Assembly: GCF_002238045.1 (NCBI RefSeq)
Contig: NZ_NBYO01000002.1
Location: 186,001 to 250,000, forward strand
Direction: 5' to 3'
DNA length: 64,000 nt
Source of the DNA: Notoacmeibacter marinus
Lineage (GTDB): Bacteria; Pseudomonadota; Alphaproteobacteria; Rhizobiales; Rhizobiaceae
Numbering within the stretch: the first letter of the stretch is position 1; every line of letters begins with the position of its first letter. Position numbers and translations under genes: made by a program. The notes below the pieces were generated by a model that had not been told where the DNA came from, did no database searches, and saw only the letters and a list, made by a program, of their open reading frames with translations. Positions 10,828-19,320 of the stretch are shown here, one piece after another.

Positions 10828-11313
10828 ATGAACGTGATCTTACCCATCCGTCCCGCCCGCCGCTGCCGCATCGCTCTCGCGGTGCTGGCTCTCGCTGCGT
10901 TTACGCTGCCGGCTGTTGCCGATACGCTGACTTATCGGAACGACCGCTTCGGCACCACCATCCGCTTCCCGACTGATCTGTTCGACACGCTGACTCCGCC
11001 GGCAAATGGCGATGGCCAGACGTTCCTTGGCCCCGACGAGGCGGAACTGATTGTCTATGGCAGCCGCAGCGACGACTATCGTGACCTGGCCGCCCAGGCA
11101 CGGCAGCAGCTCGAAGAGATTACGCTGGATCGTGTGACCCGCGATTGGTTCGCCATTTCCGGTTTCGATGAAAATGGCAACGTCTTCTATCAGCGCACAG
11201 AGCGCGGCGCCGGCGGTGTTCTCCATACTGCGATCTTACGCTACCCCACCTCACAGAAACCGGTCATAGACCCGCAGGTCGGCCGGATCATGCGAACCCT
11301 GACGGGACCGTAA
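10828..11313 (+). CDS. Hypothetical exported protein
   Basis: 161 residues with a signal peptide (LAVLALAAFTLPAVAD). The mature part begins TLTYRNDRFGTTIRFPTDLF and includes DWFAISGFDENGNVFYQRT and an HTAILRYP segment. This resembles small periplasmic proteins of alphaproteobacteria with a beta-rich fold, but I cannot name a family. GGAGAATGAC precedes the ATG. It lies between moaA and mobA on the same strand with gaps of over 100 bases, so a molybdenum link would be speculative. Confidence 0.75.
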   Translation: MNVILPIRPARRCRIALAVLALAAFTLPAVADTLTYRNDRFGTTIRFPTDLFDTLTPPANGDGQTFLGPDEAELIVYGSRSDDYRDLAAQARQQLEEITLDRVTRDWFAISGFDENGNVFYQRTERGAGGVLHTAILRYPTSQKPVIDPQVGRIMRTLTGP

Positions 11314-11547
11314 ATTCTCGAAATACCGGACGGGCATGGCCACCGCATAGATTGCCCTCCATTCAACCATCGCTGATGCAGACAACAGGATTGTACGCTG
11401 GCGGATTTTGCTTCCGCTGGTCGCGGCGGGTGCAGAAGATCCATTTCAAAGGAAACTCTTGTAAAGGTTGCAAAAGTAGCGAGATTGCTCTCGATATGAT
11501 GCGTTAGGCCATTAACGGGCCTGCGGACCAGAAGGGACACTGCGAAA

Positions 11548-12183
11548 ATGCAACCGGCAGGTATTGTCCTCGCGGGCGGAGAAGCAAGGCGGATGGGCGG
11601 CGGCGATAAGCCGCTCCTCGACCTCGATGACAGGCCAGTCATCGACCACGTGATCGAGCGGCTCGCGCCTCAGGTCGGCCAGCTCGCCATCAGTGCGAAC
11701 GGCGATCCGGATCGCTACGCGCATTACGGCCTGCCGGTTCTGGAGGACGAAAAACGGCTGGGGCCGCTGTCAGGCGTTCTGGCGGGGATGGAATGGGCGG
11801 TACAGCAGCAGAACCCACCATCTCACATCGTTTCGGTATCGGGAGACACGCCATTCCTGCCGCTCGATCTCGTCTTGCGGCTGGAGCTTGCGTCGGAAGG
11901 CGCCACGGACCGGATCGTCCTCGCCACGTCGGATGGTCGCCGCCATCCGACCGTTTGCCGTTGGCCACTCGCCATACGTCCAGCGTTGAGAGAATGGCTG
12001 GATAAATCGGAGAGTTACAAAGTCCTTGGCTTCATTCACCGGCACGATTTCGCATTGGCCGACTTTCATGGCTCCGAGGGTGACGACCCGTTCTTCAACA
12101 TCAACACGCCGCAGGATCTGGAACAGGCGCGGCGGCGGGCAGTCATCGCGGAGCAGAAAGGTGCCAACAGAAAAGGCACGTAA
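11548..12183 (+). CDS. mobA: Molybdenum cofactor guanylyltransferase
   Basis: 211 residues. The nucleotidyltransferase motif IVLAGGEARRMGGGDKPLL at the N-terminus and VSGDTPFLPLDL in the middle identify MobA, which attaches GMP to molybdopterin to form the bis-MGD cofactor. The ending FFNINTPQDLEQA is also typical. In many Hyphomicrobiales mobB follows directly; here an amino acid ABC transporter follows instead. Confidence 0.94.
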   Translation: MQPAGIVLAGGEARRMGGGDKPLLDLDDRPVIDHVIERLAPQVGQLAISANGDPDRYAHYGLPVLEDEKRLGPLSGVLAGMEWAVQQQNPPSHIVSVSGDTPFLPLDLVLRLELASEGATDRIVLATSDGRRHPTVCRWPLAIRPALREWLDKSESYKVLGFIHRHDFALADFHGSEGDDPFFNINTPQDLEQARRRAVIAEQKGANRKGT

Positions 12184-12279
12184 ATGGGATTGCCTTTTCC
12201 CCTCGCAGTCTGCGACTAATTCATCAGGGATAATCAGCGATGGCATTCAGCCATCGCAACAAAGGAGGATCGTATACCT

Positions 12280-13038
12280 ATGTTGTTACGCCGAACATTT
12301 CTTGCCCTTTCCGTTGTGGCGCTCACCGTTCCGGCTGCCCTTGCCCAGGACAAAATGAGCCTGAAGATCGGCAGTGAAGGCGCTTACCCCCCATTTAACC
12401 AGCTCAATTCCAACAATGAGCTCGAGGGCTTCGATATCGATATCGCCCGCGCGCTCTGCGAAGAGATGAACGCCGAATGCGAATTCGTCACGCAGGACTG
12501 GGATGGCATCATTCCCGCTCTGCAGGCCGGCAAGTTCGACGCGATTGTCGCATCGATGAGCATCACCCCGGAGCGGCAGGAGCAGGTCAGCTTCTCCGAG
12601 CCCTATTATACGAACTCCCTGCGCCTGGTTGCAGCCAGCGATGGCGACATCAAGGATGCGACGGCTGAAACCCTGGCCGACAAGACCATCGGCGTTCAGC
12701 AGGGCACCGTGGCCGAAACCTTCATGACCGAAGAGATGGGCGATGTGACGATGAAGCCCTATCCGACGCAGGAAGAGGCCTATCTCGATCTGAAGAATGG
12801 TCGCTTGGATGGCGTCGTGGCCGATTTCGGCGTGCAGGACGAGTTCATCAAGCAGAACGAAGGCTATGAGGTGGTCGGCGAACCGCTCCTTCAGGACGAT
12901 CAGATCGCCATTGCCGTGCGTAAGGACGAGCAGGATCTGGCTGACAAGTTCTCCGCGGCCATCAAGGCGATCCGCGATAACGGCACCTATCAGAAGATCA
13001 ACGAAAAATACTTCGGCTTCGATATTTACGGAGGCTGA
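12280..13038 (+). CDS. Basic amino acid-type ABC transporter, periplasmic binding protein
   Basis: 252 residues, signal peptide (RRTFLALSVVALTVPAALAQ) and an SBP family 3 fold: IGSEGAYPPFNQLNS, EGFDIDIARALCEE, WDGIIPALQAGKFDAIVASMSITPER. These are the features of lysine/arginine/ornithine or octopine binding proteins (HisJ/ArgT/OccT group). A strong AGGAGG lies before the ATG. A terminator-like hairpin follows, then two permease genes. The exact ligand cannot be read from sequence. Confidence 0.92.
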   Translation: MLLRRTFLALSVVALTVPAALAQDKMSLKIGSEGAYPPFNQLNSNNELEGFDIDIARALCEEMNAECEFVTQDWDGIIPALQAGKFDAIVASMSITPERQEQVSFSEPYYTNSLRLVAASDGDIKDATAETLADKTIGVQQGTVAETFMTEEMGDVTMKPYPTQEEAYLDLKNGRLDGVVADFGVQDEFIKQNEGYEVVGEPLLQDDQIAIAVRKDEQDLADKFSAAIKAIRDNGTYQKINEKYFGFDIYGG

Positions 13039-13063
13039 TGCTAGGGTTCGGAACCCGAATTTT

Positions 13064-13106
13064 CGCCTGGCCGGATAACGACCTGTCCGGCCAGGCGGTT
13101 TTGTTT
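13064..13106 (+). terminator. Hairpin/attenuator between binding protein and permease
   Basis: A perfect 12-bp inverted repeat (cgcctggccgga 13064-13075, tccggccaggcg 13086-13097) with a 10-nt loop and a T-rich tail (gttttgttt). Lying inside the operon, it probably lets the binding protein be made in excess over the permeases. Confidence 0.82.
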
Positions 13107-13127
13107 CAGCAGACGGGGACGTAGTGG

Positions 13128-13844
13128 ATGGAGAACGGTATCCTGCCTTTGCTTGGCTTCGGCGCTGAGGGATGGGGCGACCAGCTTCTTTGGGGCGCCG
13201 TCCTGACGGTTTGTCTGGCGCTATCGACCCTCCCACTCGGTCTGACGCTCGGTTTCCTCGTTTCACTGGGGCGGCGCAGTGAAGAGCGCTCGTTGCGTTT
13301 CAGCGCCACGCTTTTCACGACGATTTTTCGTGGCCTGCCTGAACTGCTCACGCTGTTCCTGATCTATTACGGCGTGCAGATCGGCCTGTCGGCAGCTCTG
13401 AAATTGATGGGTATCCCGGCCGTGGTCGAGATCAACGCCTTTGTCGCCGGCATGGTCGCGCTGGGTCTTGTCTTCGCCGCTTATGCCAGCGAGGTTTTCG
13501 TCTCCGCCTTCTCCGGCATTGCTGGGGGCCAATCCGAAGCGGCCCGCTCGCTCGGAATCGGACGACTGACGACCATGCGGCGGGTCATCATGCCCCAGCT
13601 GTTCCGGCTGGCTCTGCCCGGTCTCGGTAATCTGTGGCTCATTCTGCTCAAGGACACGGCGCTGGTCTCCGTTATCGGCCTTTCCGACATTTTGCGGCAA
13701 AGTTCCATCGCTGCTCGTGTGACCCAGGAAGCCCTTCTCTTCTATTCGGTCGCCTGTTTCATCTACCTGATGCTGTCGCTTGTCTTCACCCTGCTGATCG
13801 GCCGGCTGGAAAAGCGGTTCGACCGCGGGCTGGTTCGCTCATGA
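13128..13844 (+). CDS. Amino acid ABC transporter permease (HisQ/OccQ type)
   Basis: 238 residues, about five membrane segments. The N-terminal half has the family pattern TTIFRGLPELLTLFLIYYG. The cytoplasmic EAA loop (GGQSEAARSLGIGRLTTMRRVIMPQ) contacts the ATPase. It overlaps the next permease by an ATGA, so the two are translated together and form a heterodimeric channel. Confidence 0.92.
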   Translation: MENGILPLLGFGAEGWGDQLLWGAVLTVCLALSTLPLGLTLGFLVSLGRRSEERSLRFSATLFTTIFRGLPELLTLFLIYYGVQIGLSAALKLMGIPAVVEINAFVAGMVALGLVFAAYASEVFVSAFSGIAGGQSEAARSLGIGRLTTMRRVIMPQLFRLALPGLGNLWLILLKDTALVSVIGLSDILRQSSIAARVTQEALLFYSVACFIYLMLSLVFTLLIGRLEKRFDRGLVRS

Positions 13845-14710
13845 GCGCGCCATCGGTTCCAACCGGTGAGATGACCGCCGGCATGCCACCAGCCCTGAGT
13901 ATCGAGGCGCGCCCTGCACCCGCCCCGGCTCCACGCGGCTGGTCGATCGCCCGGCTCGGCGGCTACGCAGTCGCTGCGGTCTGGCTCGGACTGCTGGCCC
14001 TTCTGGTGTTCTACCTCGTCAGCGTCTTTTCGCCCGAATTCATGACCCGATACGGGCCACGCTACCTGGACGGGCTTTGGACCACCCTGCTTCTTGTCGG
14101 CATATCGGTCACGATTGGCGGCCTTCTGTCTTTGCCGCTGGCGTTGGCGCGTCTTTCCGGCAATCCGATCCTTAACGGCGCAGCGCTCCTCTATACGACC
14201 TTCTTTCGCGGCACACCGCTGATCGCACAGACCTTTCTGGTCTATTATGGACTCGGTGCGCTGAACGCAGAACTGAAGAGCATCGGACTGTGGTGGTTTT
14301 TCCGGGAAGCTTGGTATTGCGCCATTTTCGCTTTCTCGCTTCACACCGCAGCCTACCAGGCGGAAATCCTGCGCGGCGCAATCCGCACCGTTCCGAGCGG
14401 CCAGCGCGAGGCGGCAAAGACAATGGGCCTGTCGCGCTGGATCACCTTTCGAAAGATCATCCTGCCGCAGGCACTGATCGTGGCGCTCCGACCCTATGGC
14501 AACGAGATCGTCCTGATGATCAAGGCGTCGGCCATCGTTGCCGTCATCACCGTCTACGATCTGATGGGGCAGACCCGCTTTGTCTTCTCGCGATCCTTCG
14601 ACTTCCAGGCCTATCTCTGGGCAGCCCTGCTTTATCTGGCGATTGTCGAAGTGCTTCGCCGGGTCTGGGACGTTCTCGAAGAGCGGCTGACGAGGCATTT
14701 GAAACGATAG
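13841..14710 (+). CDS. Amino acid ABC transporter permease (HisM/OccM type)
   Basis: 289 residues. A Pro/Ala-rich N-terminal extension of about 45 residues precedes the permease domain. TTFFRGTPLIAQTFLVYYG and the EAA loop GQREAAKTMGLSRWITFRKIILPQ mark it as the second channel subunit. The ATG at 13841 overlaps the previous stop (ATGA); the open frame upstream is a shadow of that gene. No ATP-binding subunit follows, which is unusual for this operon type, where the ATPase is normally adjacent. Confidence 0.91.
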   Translation: MSAPSVPTGEMTAGMPPALSIEARPAPAPAPRGWSIARLGGYAVAAVWLGLLALLVFYLVSVFSPEFMTRYGPRYLDGLWTTLLLVGISVTIGGLLSLPLALARLSGNPILNGAALLYTTFFRGTPLIAQTFLVYYGLGALNAELKSIGLWWFFREAWYCAIFAFSLHTAAYQAEILRGAIRTVPSGQREAAKTMGLSRWITFRKIILPQALIVALRPYGNEIVLMIKASAIVAVITVYDLMGQTRFVFSRSFDFQAYLWAALLYLAIVEVLRRVWDVLEERLTRHLKR

Positions 14711-14789
14711 ATCAGCAATATCAATAAGATATTCAGCAAACCGGAATCCTCGTCGGAACGACTTGATTCCGTTGATGAGGGGAAGTGGC

Positions 14790-15671
14790 ATGGCCAAAGC
14801 AGCATTCATCGGTCTGGGCGTCATGGGATTCCCGATGGCGGGCTACCTTACGCAGAAAGGCGGCCATGACGTCACGGTTTACAACAGGACTGCCGCGAAG
14901 GCCGACGAATGGGCGACAACCTATGGCGGCGCGCGGGCCGACACGCCTGCCGCAGCCGCAAAGGGTGCCGACTTCGTCTTCACCTGCGTCGGCAATGATG
15001 ATGATCTACGCTCCGTGGTTCTCGGTGAGGATGGCGCCCTTTCCTCAATGAACGAAGGCACCGTTCTGATCGACAACACCACCGTCAGCGCCATTCTTGC
15101 CAAGGAGATCGGCAAAGAAGCCGAAAAAAAGGGCGTCGGCTTCATCGACGCGCCCGTCTCGGGCGGACAGGCCGGTGCCGAGAACGGGGTTTTGACGGTC
15201 ATGTGCGGCGGCGAAGAGGTCACCTTCGCCAAAGCCAAGCCCGTGATCGAATGCTACGCGAAGATGGTGGGCCTCATGGGCCCGACGGGATCGGGACAGC
15301 TGGCCAAAATGTGCAATCAGACGGCGATCGCCGGTCTGGTTCAGGGCCTTTCGGAAGCCATTCATCTGGCGAAGAAGTCGGGCCTTGATGTTGAGAAACT
15401 GATTGAGGTTATTTCCAAGGGCGCGGCCGGTTCATGGCAGATGGAAAACCGCCACGCAACGATGGATCGGGGTGAGTTCGACCACGGTTTCGCCGTGGAC
15501 TGGATGCGCAAGGATCTGGCCATCGTACTGCAGCAGGCCGAGGAAGTGGGCGCCAGCCTTCCGGTTACGGCGCTGGTCGACCAGTTCTACAAGGATGTGC
15601 AGAAGATGGGCGGCAATCGCTGGGACACGTCGTCCCTGATTGCGCGGCTCGATTCATTCGATAAGGAATGA
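14790..15671 (+). CDS. 3-hydroxyisobutyrate dehydrogenase-type NAD(P)-dependent oxidoreductase
   Basis: 293 residues. Rossmann motif GLGVMGFPMAGYL at the N-terminus, substrate motif FIDAPVSGGQAGAENGVLTVMCGG, and the catalytic Lys region GSGQLAKMCNQ, followed by the all-alpha C-terminal domain. This is the beta-hydroxyacid dehydrogenase family (3-hydroxyisobutyrate, tartronate semialdehyde, or similar). Valine catabolism genes are not nearby, so the substrate is open. The start at 14790 follows GAGGGG; the ATG at 14763 lacks a site. Confidence 0.88.
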   Translation: MAKAAFIGLGVMGFPMAGYLTQKGGHDVTVYNRTAAKADEWATTYGGARADTPAAAAKGADFVFTCVGNDDDLRSVVLGEDGALSSMNEGTVLIDNTTVSAILAKEIGKEAEKKGVGFIDAPVSGGQAGAENGVLTVMCGGEEVTFAKAKPVIECYAKMVGLMGPTGSGQLAKMCNQTAIAGLVQGLSEAIHLAKKSGLDVEKLIEVISKGAAGSWQMENRHATMDRGEFDHGFAVDWMRKDLAIVLQQAEEVGASLPVTALVDQFYKDVQKMGGNRWDTSSLIARLDSFDKE

Positions 15672-15683
15672 CCGTGGGGCAGA

Positions 15684-16160
15684 CTATTCGCCCTTTTCCA
15701 CCGCCATATAGTCGAGCGGCAGTTCGGTGGTGTATTTGATCCGCTCCATTGCGAAAGCGGACGAGACGTCGCTGATCTCGATCTTTTCGATGAGTTTGCG
15801 ATAGAAAGCGTCATAGGCCGCGATATCGGGCACCACCACGCGCAGAAGATAGTCCACATCGCCGCTCATGCGATAGAATTCCTGCACTTCTGGAAAAGAC
15901 GAGATCACTTCGGCAAACCGCTTCAGCCATTCGACGGAGTGCGAATTGGTTCGGATGGACACGAACACCGTGACCGCGGCGTTGACCTGGACCGGATCGA
16001 GAATGGCGACCCGCCGTTTGATGACGCCTTCCTCTTCCAGCTTCTGAATGCGCCGCCAGCAGGGCGTCGTCGACAGGCCAACCTTCTTGGCGATGTCGGC
16101 AACGGCATGAGTGGTGTCTTCCTGCAGGATGCGCAGAATCTTCCGATCCAGTCTGTCCAT
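15684..16160 (-). CDS. Lrp/AsnC family transcriptional regulator
   Basis: 158 residues: an N-terminal winged helix (LDRKILRILQEDTTHAVADIAKKVGLSTTPCWRRIQKLEEEGVI) and a C-terminal RAM/AsnC ligand-binding domain (VQEFYRMSGDVDYLLRVVVPDI). These proteins sense amino acids and control their metabolism. The start at 16160 gives the standard length and follows GAGGACGAG. It is convergent with the dehydrogenase gene; it could control the neighbouring transporter, but nothing in the sequence proves this. Confidence 0.93.
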   Translation of the reverse strand: MDRLDRKILRILQEDTTHAVADIAKKVGLSTTPCWRRIQKLEEEGVIKRRVAILDPVQVNAAVTVFVSIRTNSHSVEWLKRFAEVISSFPEVQEFYRMSGDVDYLLRVVVPDIAAYDAFYRKLIEKIEISDVSSAFAMERIKYTTELPLDYMAVEKGE

Positions 16161-16254
16161 CTCGTCCTCTGCGGCTGCGTGCGATTCCAAGCGCCTTTTG
16201 CAGCAAACCCGACTAACGGGCAAGCGCGCGACGGCAAAGCTGCCCTGCATGGTC

Positions 16255-16905
16255 TCAAAGATCAAGCTCGGTCCGCAATCGCGTCCGCAACGCGGGTACC
16301 AGTTCCTGCTCGAACCATGGATTGCGTTTCAGCCAGCCCGTATTGCGCCAGGAGGGATGGGGCAATGGCAGCACCGCCCGCCCCTGCTCCGCCTCGGTGG
16401 CGGCGAGGATCGCGCGCCAGTTTCTGACGGTGTCGGTCATTCGCGGCTGGCGCAACGTCCCGAGATGGTAGCGCTGGCTGTAAAGTCCGATGCAAAGGAT
16501 AAGCCGGATATTCGGTAGCCGCGCCATCAGCCCGTCCCTCCACGCAGGAGCACATTCGCGGCGCGGCGGCAGATCGCCGCCATGGCTGTCATAGCCGGGA
16601 AAGCAAAAGCCCATCGCCGCAATGGCGATCCGCGATTCATCGTAGAAGACACGCCGATCGATCCCCATCCATTCACGCAACCGGTCGCCCGACCGGTCGT
16701 TGAAGGATTGGCCGGTTTCATGCACCCGCAGTCCGGGCGCCTGCCCTGCGACAAGGACCGTCGCGGCTGAAGAAGCACTTAGCGTCGGCCGGGGTTCGTG
16801 CGGCAGGGGGCCACCGAGCGGGTCGTCGCGGCAGATTGTGCAACGACGGATTGCCGATAGGTAACCGTCGAGCGACAGACCTCCGTCGAGATCGTGGGCA
16901 TCCAT
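16255..16905 (-). CDS. Uracil-DNA glycosylase family protein
   Basis: 216 residues. The motif VLVAGQAPGLRVHETGQSFNDRSGDRLREWMG corresponds to the water-activating motif of family 4/5-like uracil-DNA glycosylases, and HPSWRNTGW near the C-terminus to the DNA-binding HPS loop. CTICRD near residue 22 and a distal Cys hint at the Fe-S cluster of these families, but I cannot place all four ligands. It would excise uracil or related lesions. It begins 16 bases after the GST stop, with no clear ribosome site at the chosen ATG. Confidence 0.8.
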   Translation of the reverse strand: MDAHDLDGGLSLDGYLSAIRRCTICRDDPLGGPLPHEPRPTLSASSAATVLVAGQAPGLRVHETGQSFNDRSGDRLREWMGIDRRVFYDESRIAIAAMGFCFPGYDSHGGDLPPRRECAPAWRDGLMARLPNIRLILCIGLYSQRYHLGTLRQPRMTDTVRNWRAILAATEAEQGRAVLPLPHPSWRNTGWLKRNPWFEQELVPALRTRLRTELDL

Positions 16906-16921
16906 TCGGCGCGAAACCAAA

Positions 16922-17533
16922 TCAGGCCTTATAGCTCGGACGCGCCTGCATTCGTTCAACATAGCGCACCACGTTCGGCACATCCTCCGGCATGGCAATG
17001 CGCGCCGGCTTCATGAAACCGGCGGTGACCATGGCGGTGATGTCTGCGACCGTAAAACGGTCCGTGATCAGAAATTCGCGATCCGCCAGGTGCTCGTCGA
17101 GAAGGCGCAGATAGTCCATTGCCTTTTCGCGGTTTGCAGCGCCCCATTCCTCGATCTGTGGTGTTTCCCAATCCTTCATTGCCGGATGGGTGTGCCGGAA
17201 CGCCTGCGCGACCGGGTAGAAGAAGTGCAGCTCGATCTGACGCTGCCACATCTCCACCTGCGCCCGCTCCAGAGCGGTAGTGCCGAAAAGGGGCGGCTCG
17301 GGGTTCATCTCCTCGAAATAGCGGCAGATCGCGATGGTTTCGGTCAGGATCGTGCCATCGTCGAGCTCGAGAACCGGCAGTCGCTTCAGGGCGTTACGCT
17401 GCGCAACCCGTTCGCCCGTATGTTCCAGCGCGCCCATATCCACCGGCTCCAGCGGAACCTCGATCCCCTTTTCGGAAAGGTAGATGCGCACCCGCCTCGG
17501 ATTGGGCGCCATACCGCCATCGAACAGCTTCAT
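16922..17533 (-). CDS. Glutathione S-transferase family protein
   Basis: 203 residues. N-terminal thioredoxin-fold domain (MKLFDGGMAPNPRRVRIYLSEKG) with the GSH-binding cis-Pro motif RLPVLELDDGTILTETIAICRY. The C-terminal helical domain has FTVADITAMV. The start at 17533 has GGGGGAGA upstream. The substrate cannot be assigned. Likely cotranscribed with the downstream DNA glycosylase gene. Confidence 0.92.
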   Translation of the reverse strand: MKLFDGGMAPNPRRVRIYLSEKGIEVPLEPVDMGALEHTGERVAQRNALKRLPVLELDDGTILTETIAICRYFEEMNPEPPLFGTTALERAQVEMWQRQIELHFFYPVAQAFRHTHPAMKDWETPQIEEWGAANREKAMDYLRLLDEHLADREFLITDRFTVADITAMVTAGFMKPARIAMPEDVPNVVRYVERMQARPSYKA

Positions 17534-17744
17534 CTTGCATCTCCCCCAGACAGTTTCATCGCTCATCCGTAGCAGTTCGGGACGGCTTGCAACAGGATGA
17601 CCGCTCTTTCCACCGATCGAAGGAATGACGGGACACATTGCCGAAACACGATCTTAACCGTGCCTCTTCACAATTGTGGAGTTGCTGCGGCTGCTCCCGG
17701 TGGGGCAGGTGCGAGCATGGCCGAACTCTGTCACGTTGATCCAT

Positions 17745-19286
17745 ATGTCCTTCACCGAAGTCGGCACGACCGACAAGATCATTGTCGATAGACGCAAGCG
17801 CTCGCGCAACGCAACGCTGGCCCGAACGCTGCGCGAGCAGCGCGACAAGATGCGCGAACGTTCCGGCGACGTGCATTTCGCGCGCACGCTTCTGCTCATC
17901 AATGCACGGACCATCCGGTCCACGGCGTTGCTGTTTCCGGCCATCGTTCTGGCAGTCGTCGCGCTCGGCCTTTATCGCGGCACGCCTTCGGTCGCACTGG
18001 TCTGGATGCTGGGCGCGCTGATCTGCTTTGTGCCGCGTCAGATCGTTGCCTGGCAGGTGCTGCGGCTGCCGGAGAGCAAGGTCGATCTCAACGCCTATCG
18101 GCAGTGGTTCCGGCTGACCCACATCGTCGCCAGCCTGCCATGGGTCGCGTTCGTCTTCGTACCCTGGCAGATCACCGCGGTTGCCGGCGACATGGTCTTC
18201 CGCGCCGCCACCCTGCTGCTGGTTCTGGCGGCAAGCGCCTTCATCATGAGTTCGATTCGCGGCGTCCTCCTGCTCTCCTTCGCGCCAGCCGTCAGCGCCT
18301 TCTGTCTCGAAGCGTTCCGAAACGGCGACCCGACCAGCGCCATGCTGGCGCTGATGATGATCATCGGCCTCGTCTTCTTCATTTTCATGGCCCGGCAGTT
18401 GCATGCCAGCCAATTGCTGGAAATCTCCTATCGCGCTGAAAAGGATTCGCTGATCGCTGAACTGGAAACGGCGAAAGGCATCTCCGACGAAGCCCGCCGT
18501 CGCGCTGAAGAGGCCAATCTGGCGAAAAGCCGGTTCCTCGCCTCCATGAGCCATGAGCTGCGTACGCCCCTCAACGCGATCCTTGGCTTCTCCGAAGTGA
18601 TGGCCGAAGAAATTCTCGGTCCGATGCAAAACGATACCTATCGCGAATATGCCAGCGACATTCATGCTTCAGGCGAACACCTGCTCGAACTGATCAATGA
18701 GATTCTCGACCTCTCCCGCATCGAGGCCGGCCGCTATCAGATCAACGAGGCCGCGCTATCGCTCTCTTATCTGATCGATGAGTGCTGCCACATGATGGAG
18801 CTTCGGGTGCGCAACAAGGATGTCCAGCTCGACGTCAAGATCGAGCCCGGCCTACCGCCCCTGATCGCCGACGAGCGGTCCGTCCGCCAGGTTCTGCTGA
18901 ACCTTTTGTCCAATGCGATCAAATTCACCCCCGCCGGGGGTAGCATCACGGTCAAGGCCGGCTGGACGACGAAAGGCGGGCAGTATGTCTCCGTCGCCGA
19001 TGACGGCCCAGGCATTGCGGAAGAGGAAATACCGGTGGTCCTGTCCGCCTTCGGTCAAGGGTCGATCGCTATCAAAAGCGCCGAACAGGGTGCGGGGCTC
19101 GGCCTGCCTATCGTTCAGGCCATCATGCATATGCACGATGGCCAGTTCTTCCTGCGCTCGGAACTGCGCCACGGCACAACCGCCATTGCGAGTTTCCCGA
19201 AGAAGAGAGTGGTGGTCGACCCGCCTCCCCTGGCCGCCGACACCGCCCCAATGCCGGCTGAAGCCGAAGAAACAATCGACGGCTGA
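17745..19286 (+). CDS. Membrane-bound sensor histidine kinase
   Basis: About 513 residues. A basic N-terminal stretch (RKRSRNATLARTLREQRDKM) precedes six or so membrane segments between about residues 60 and 230, with no large periplasmic sensor. Then come a coiled linker, the HisKA dimerisation helix with the phospho-acceptor in FLASMSHELRTPLNAILGFSE, and the HATPase domain (NLLSNAIKFTPAGG, DDGPGI, GLGLPIV). It resembles alphaproteobacterial PdhS/DivJ-like kinases in its HisKA-HATPase half (inference). No response regulator gene is adjacent. The start is uncertain; the ATG at 17745 precedes the basic region. Confidence 0.87.
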   Translation: MSFTEVGTTDKIIVDRRKRSRNATLARTLREQRDKMRERSGDVHFARTLLLINARTIRSTALLFPAIVLAVVALGLYRGTPSVALVWMLGALICFVPRQIVAWQVLRLPESKVDLNAYRQWFRLTHIVASLPWVAFVFVPWQITAVAGDMVFRAATLLLVLAASAFIMSSIRGVLLLSFAPAVSAFCLEAFRNGDPTSAMLALMMIIGLVFFIFMARQLHASQLLEISYRAEKDSLIAELETAKGISDEARRRAEEANLAKSRFLASMSHELRTPLNAILGFSEVMAEEILGPMQNDTYREYASDIHASGEHLLELINEILDLSRIEAGRYQINEAALSLSYLIDECCHMMELRVRNKDVQLDVKIEPGLPPLIADERSVRQVLLNLLSNAIKFTPAGGSITVKAGWTTKGGQYVSVADDGPGIAEEEIPVVLSAFGQGSIAIKSAEQGAGLGLPIVQAIMHMHDGQFFLRSELRHGTTAIASFPKKRVVVDPPPLAADTAPMPAEAEETIDG

Positions 19287-19320
19287 CCGCGATGCTGCCG
19301 AGCGGCAGTGCTAAATGGCG

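Noticed and set aside
12286-13266. 326-codon minus-strand frame
   Set aside because: Antisense of the binding-protein gene with its operon hairpin; no motifs and no ribosome site.
13763-14824. 353-codon minus-strand frame opposite the permease
   Set aside because: Hydrophilic shadow of a membrane protein gene; no family features.
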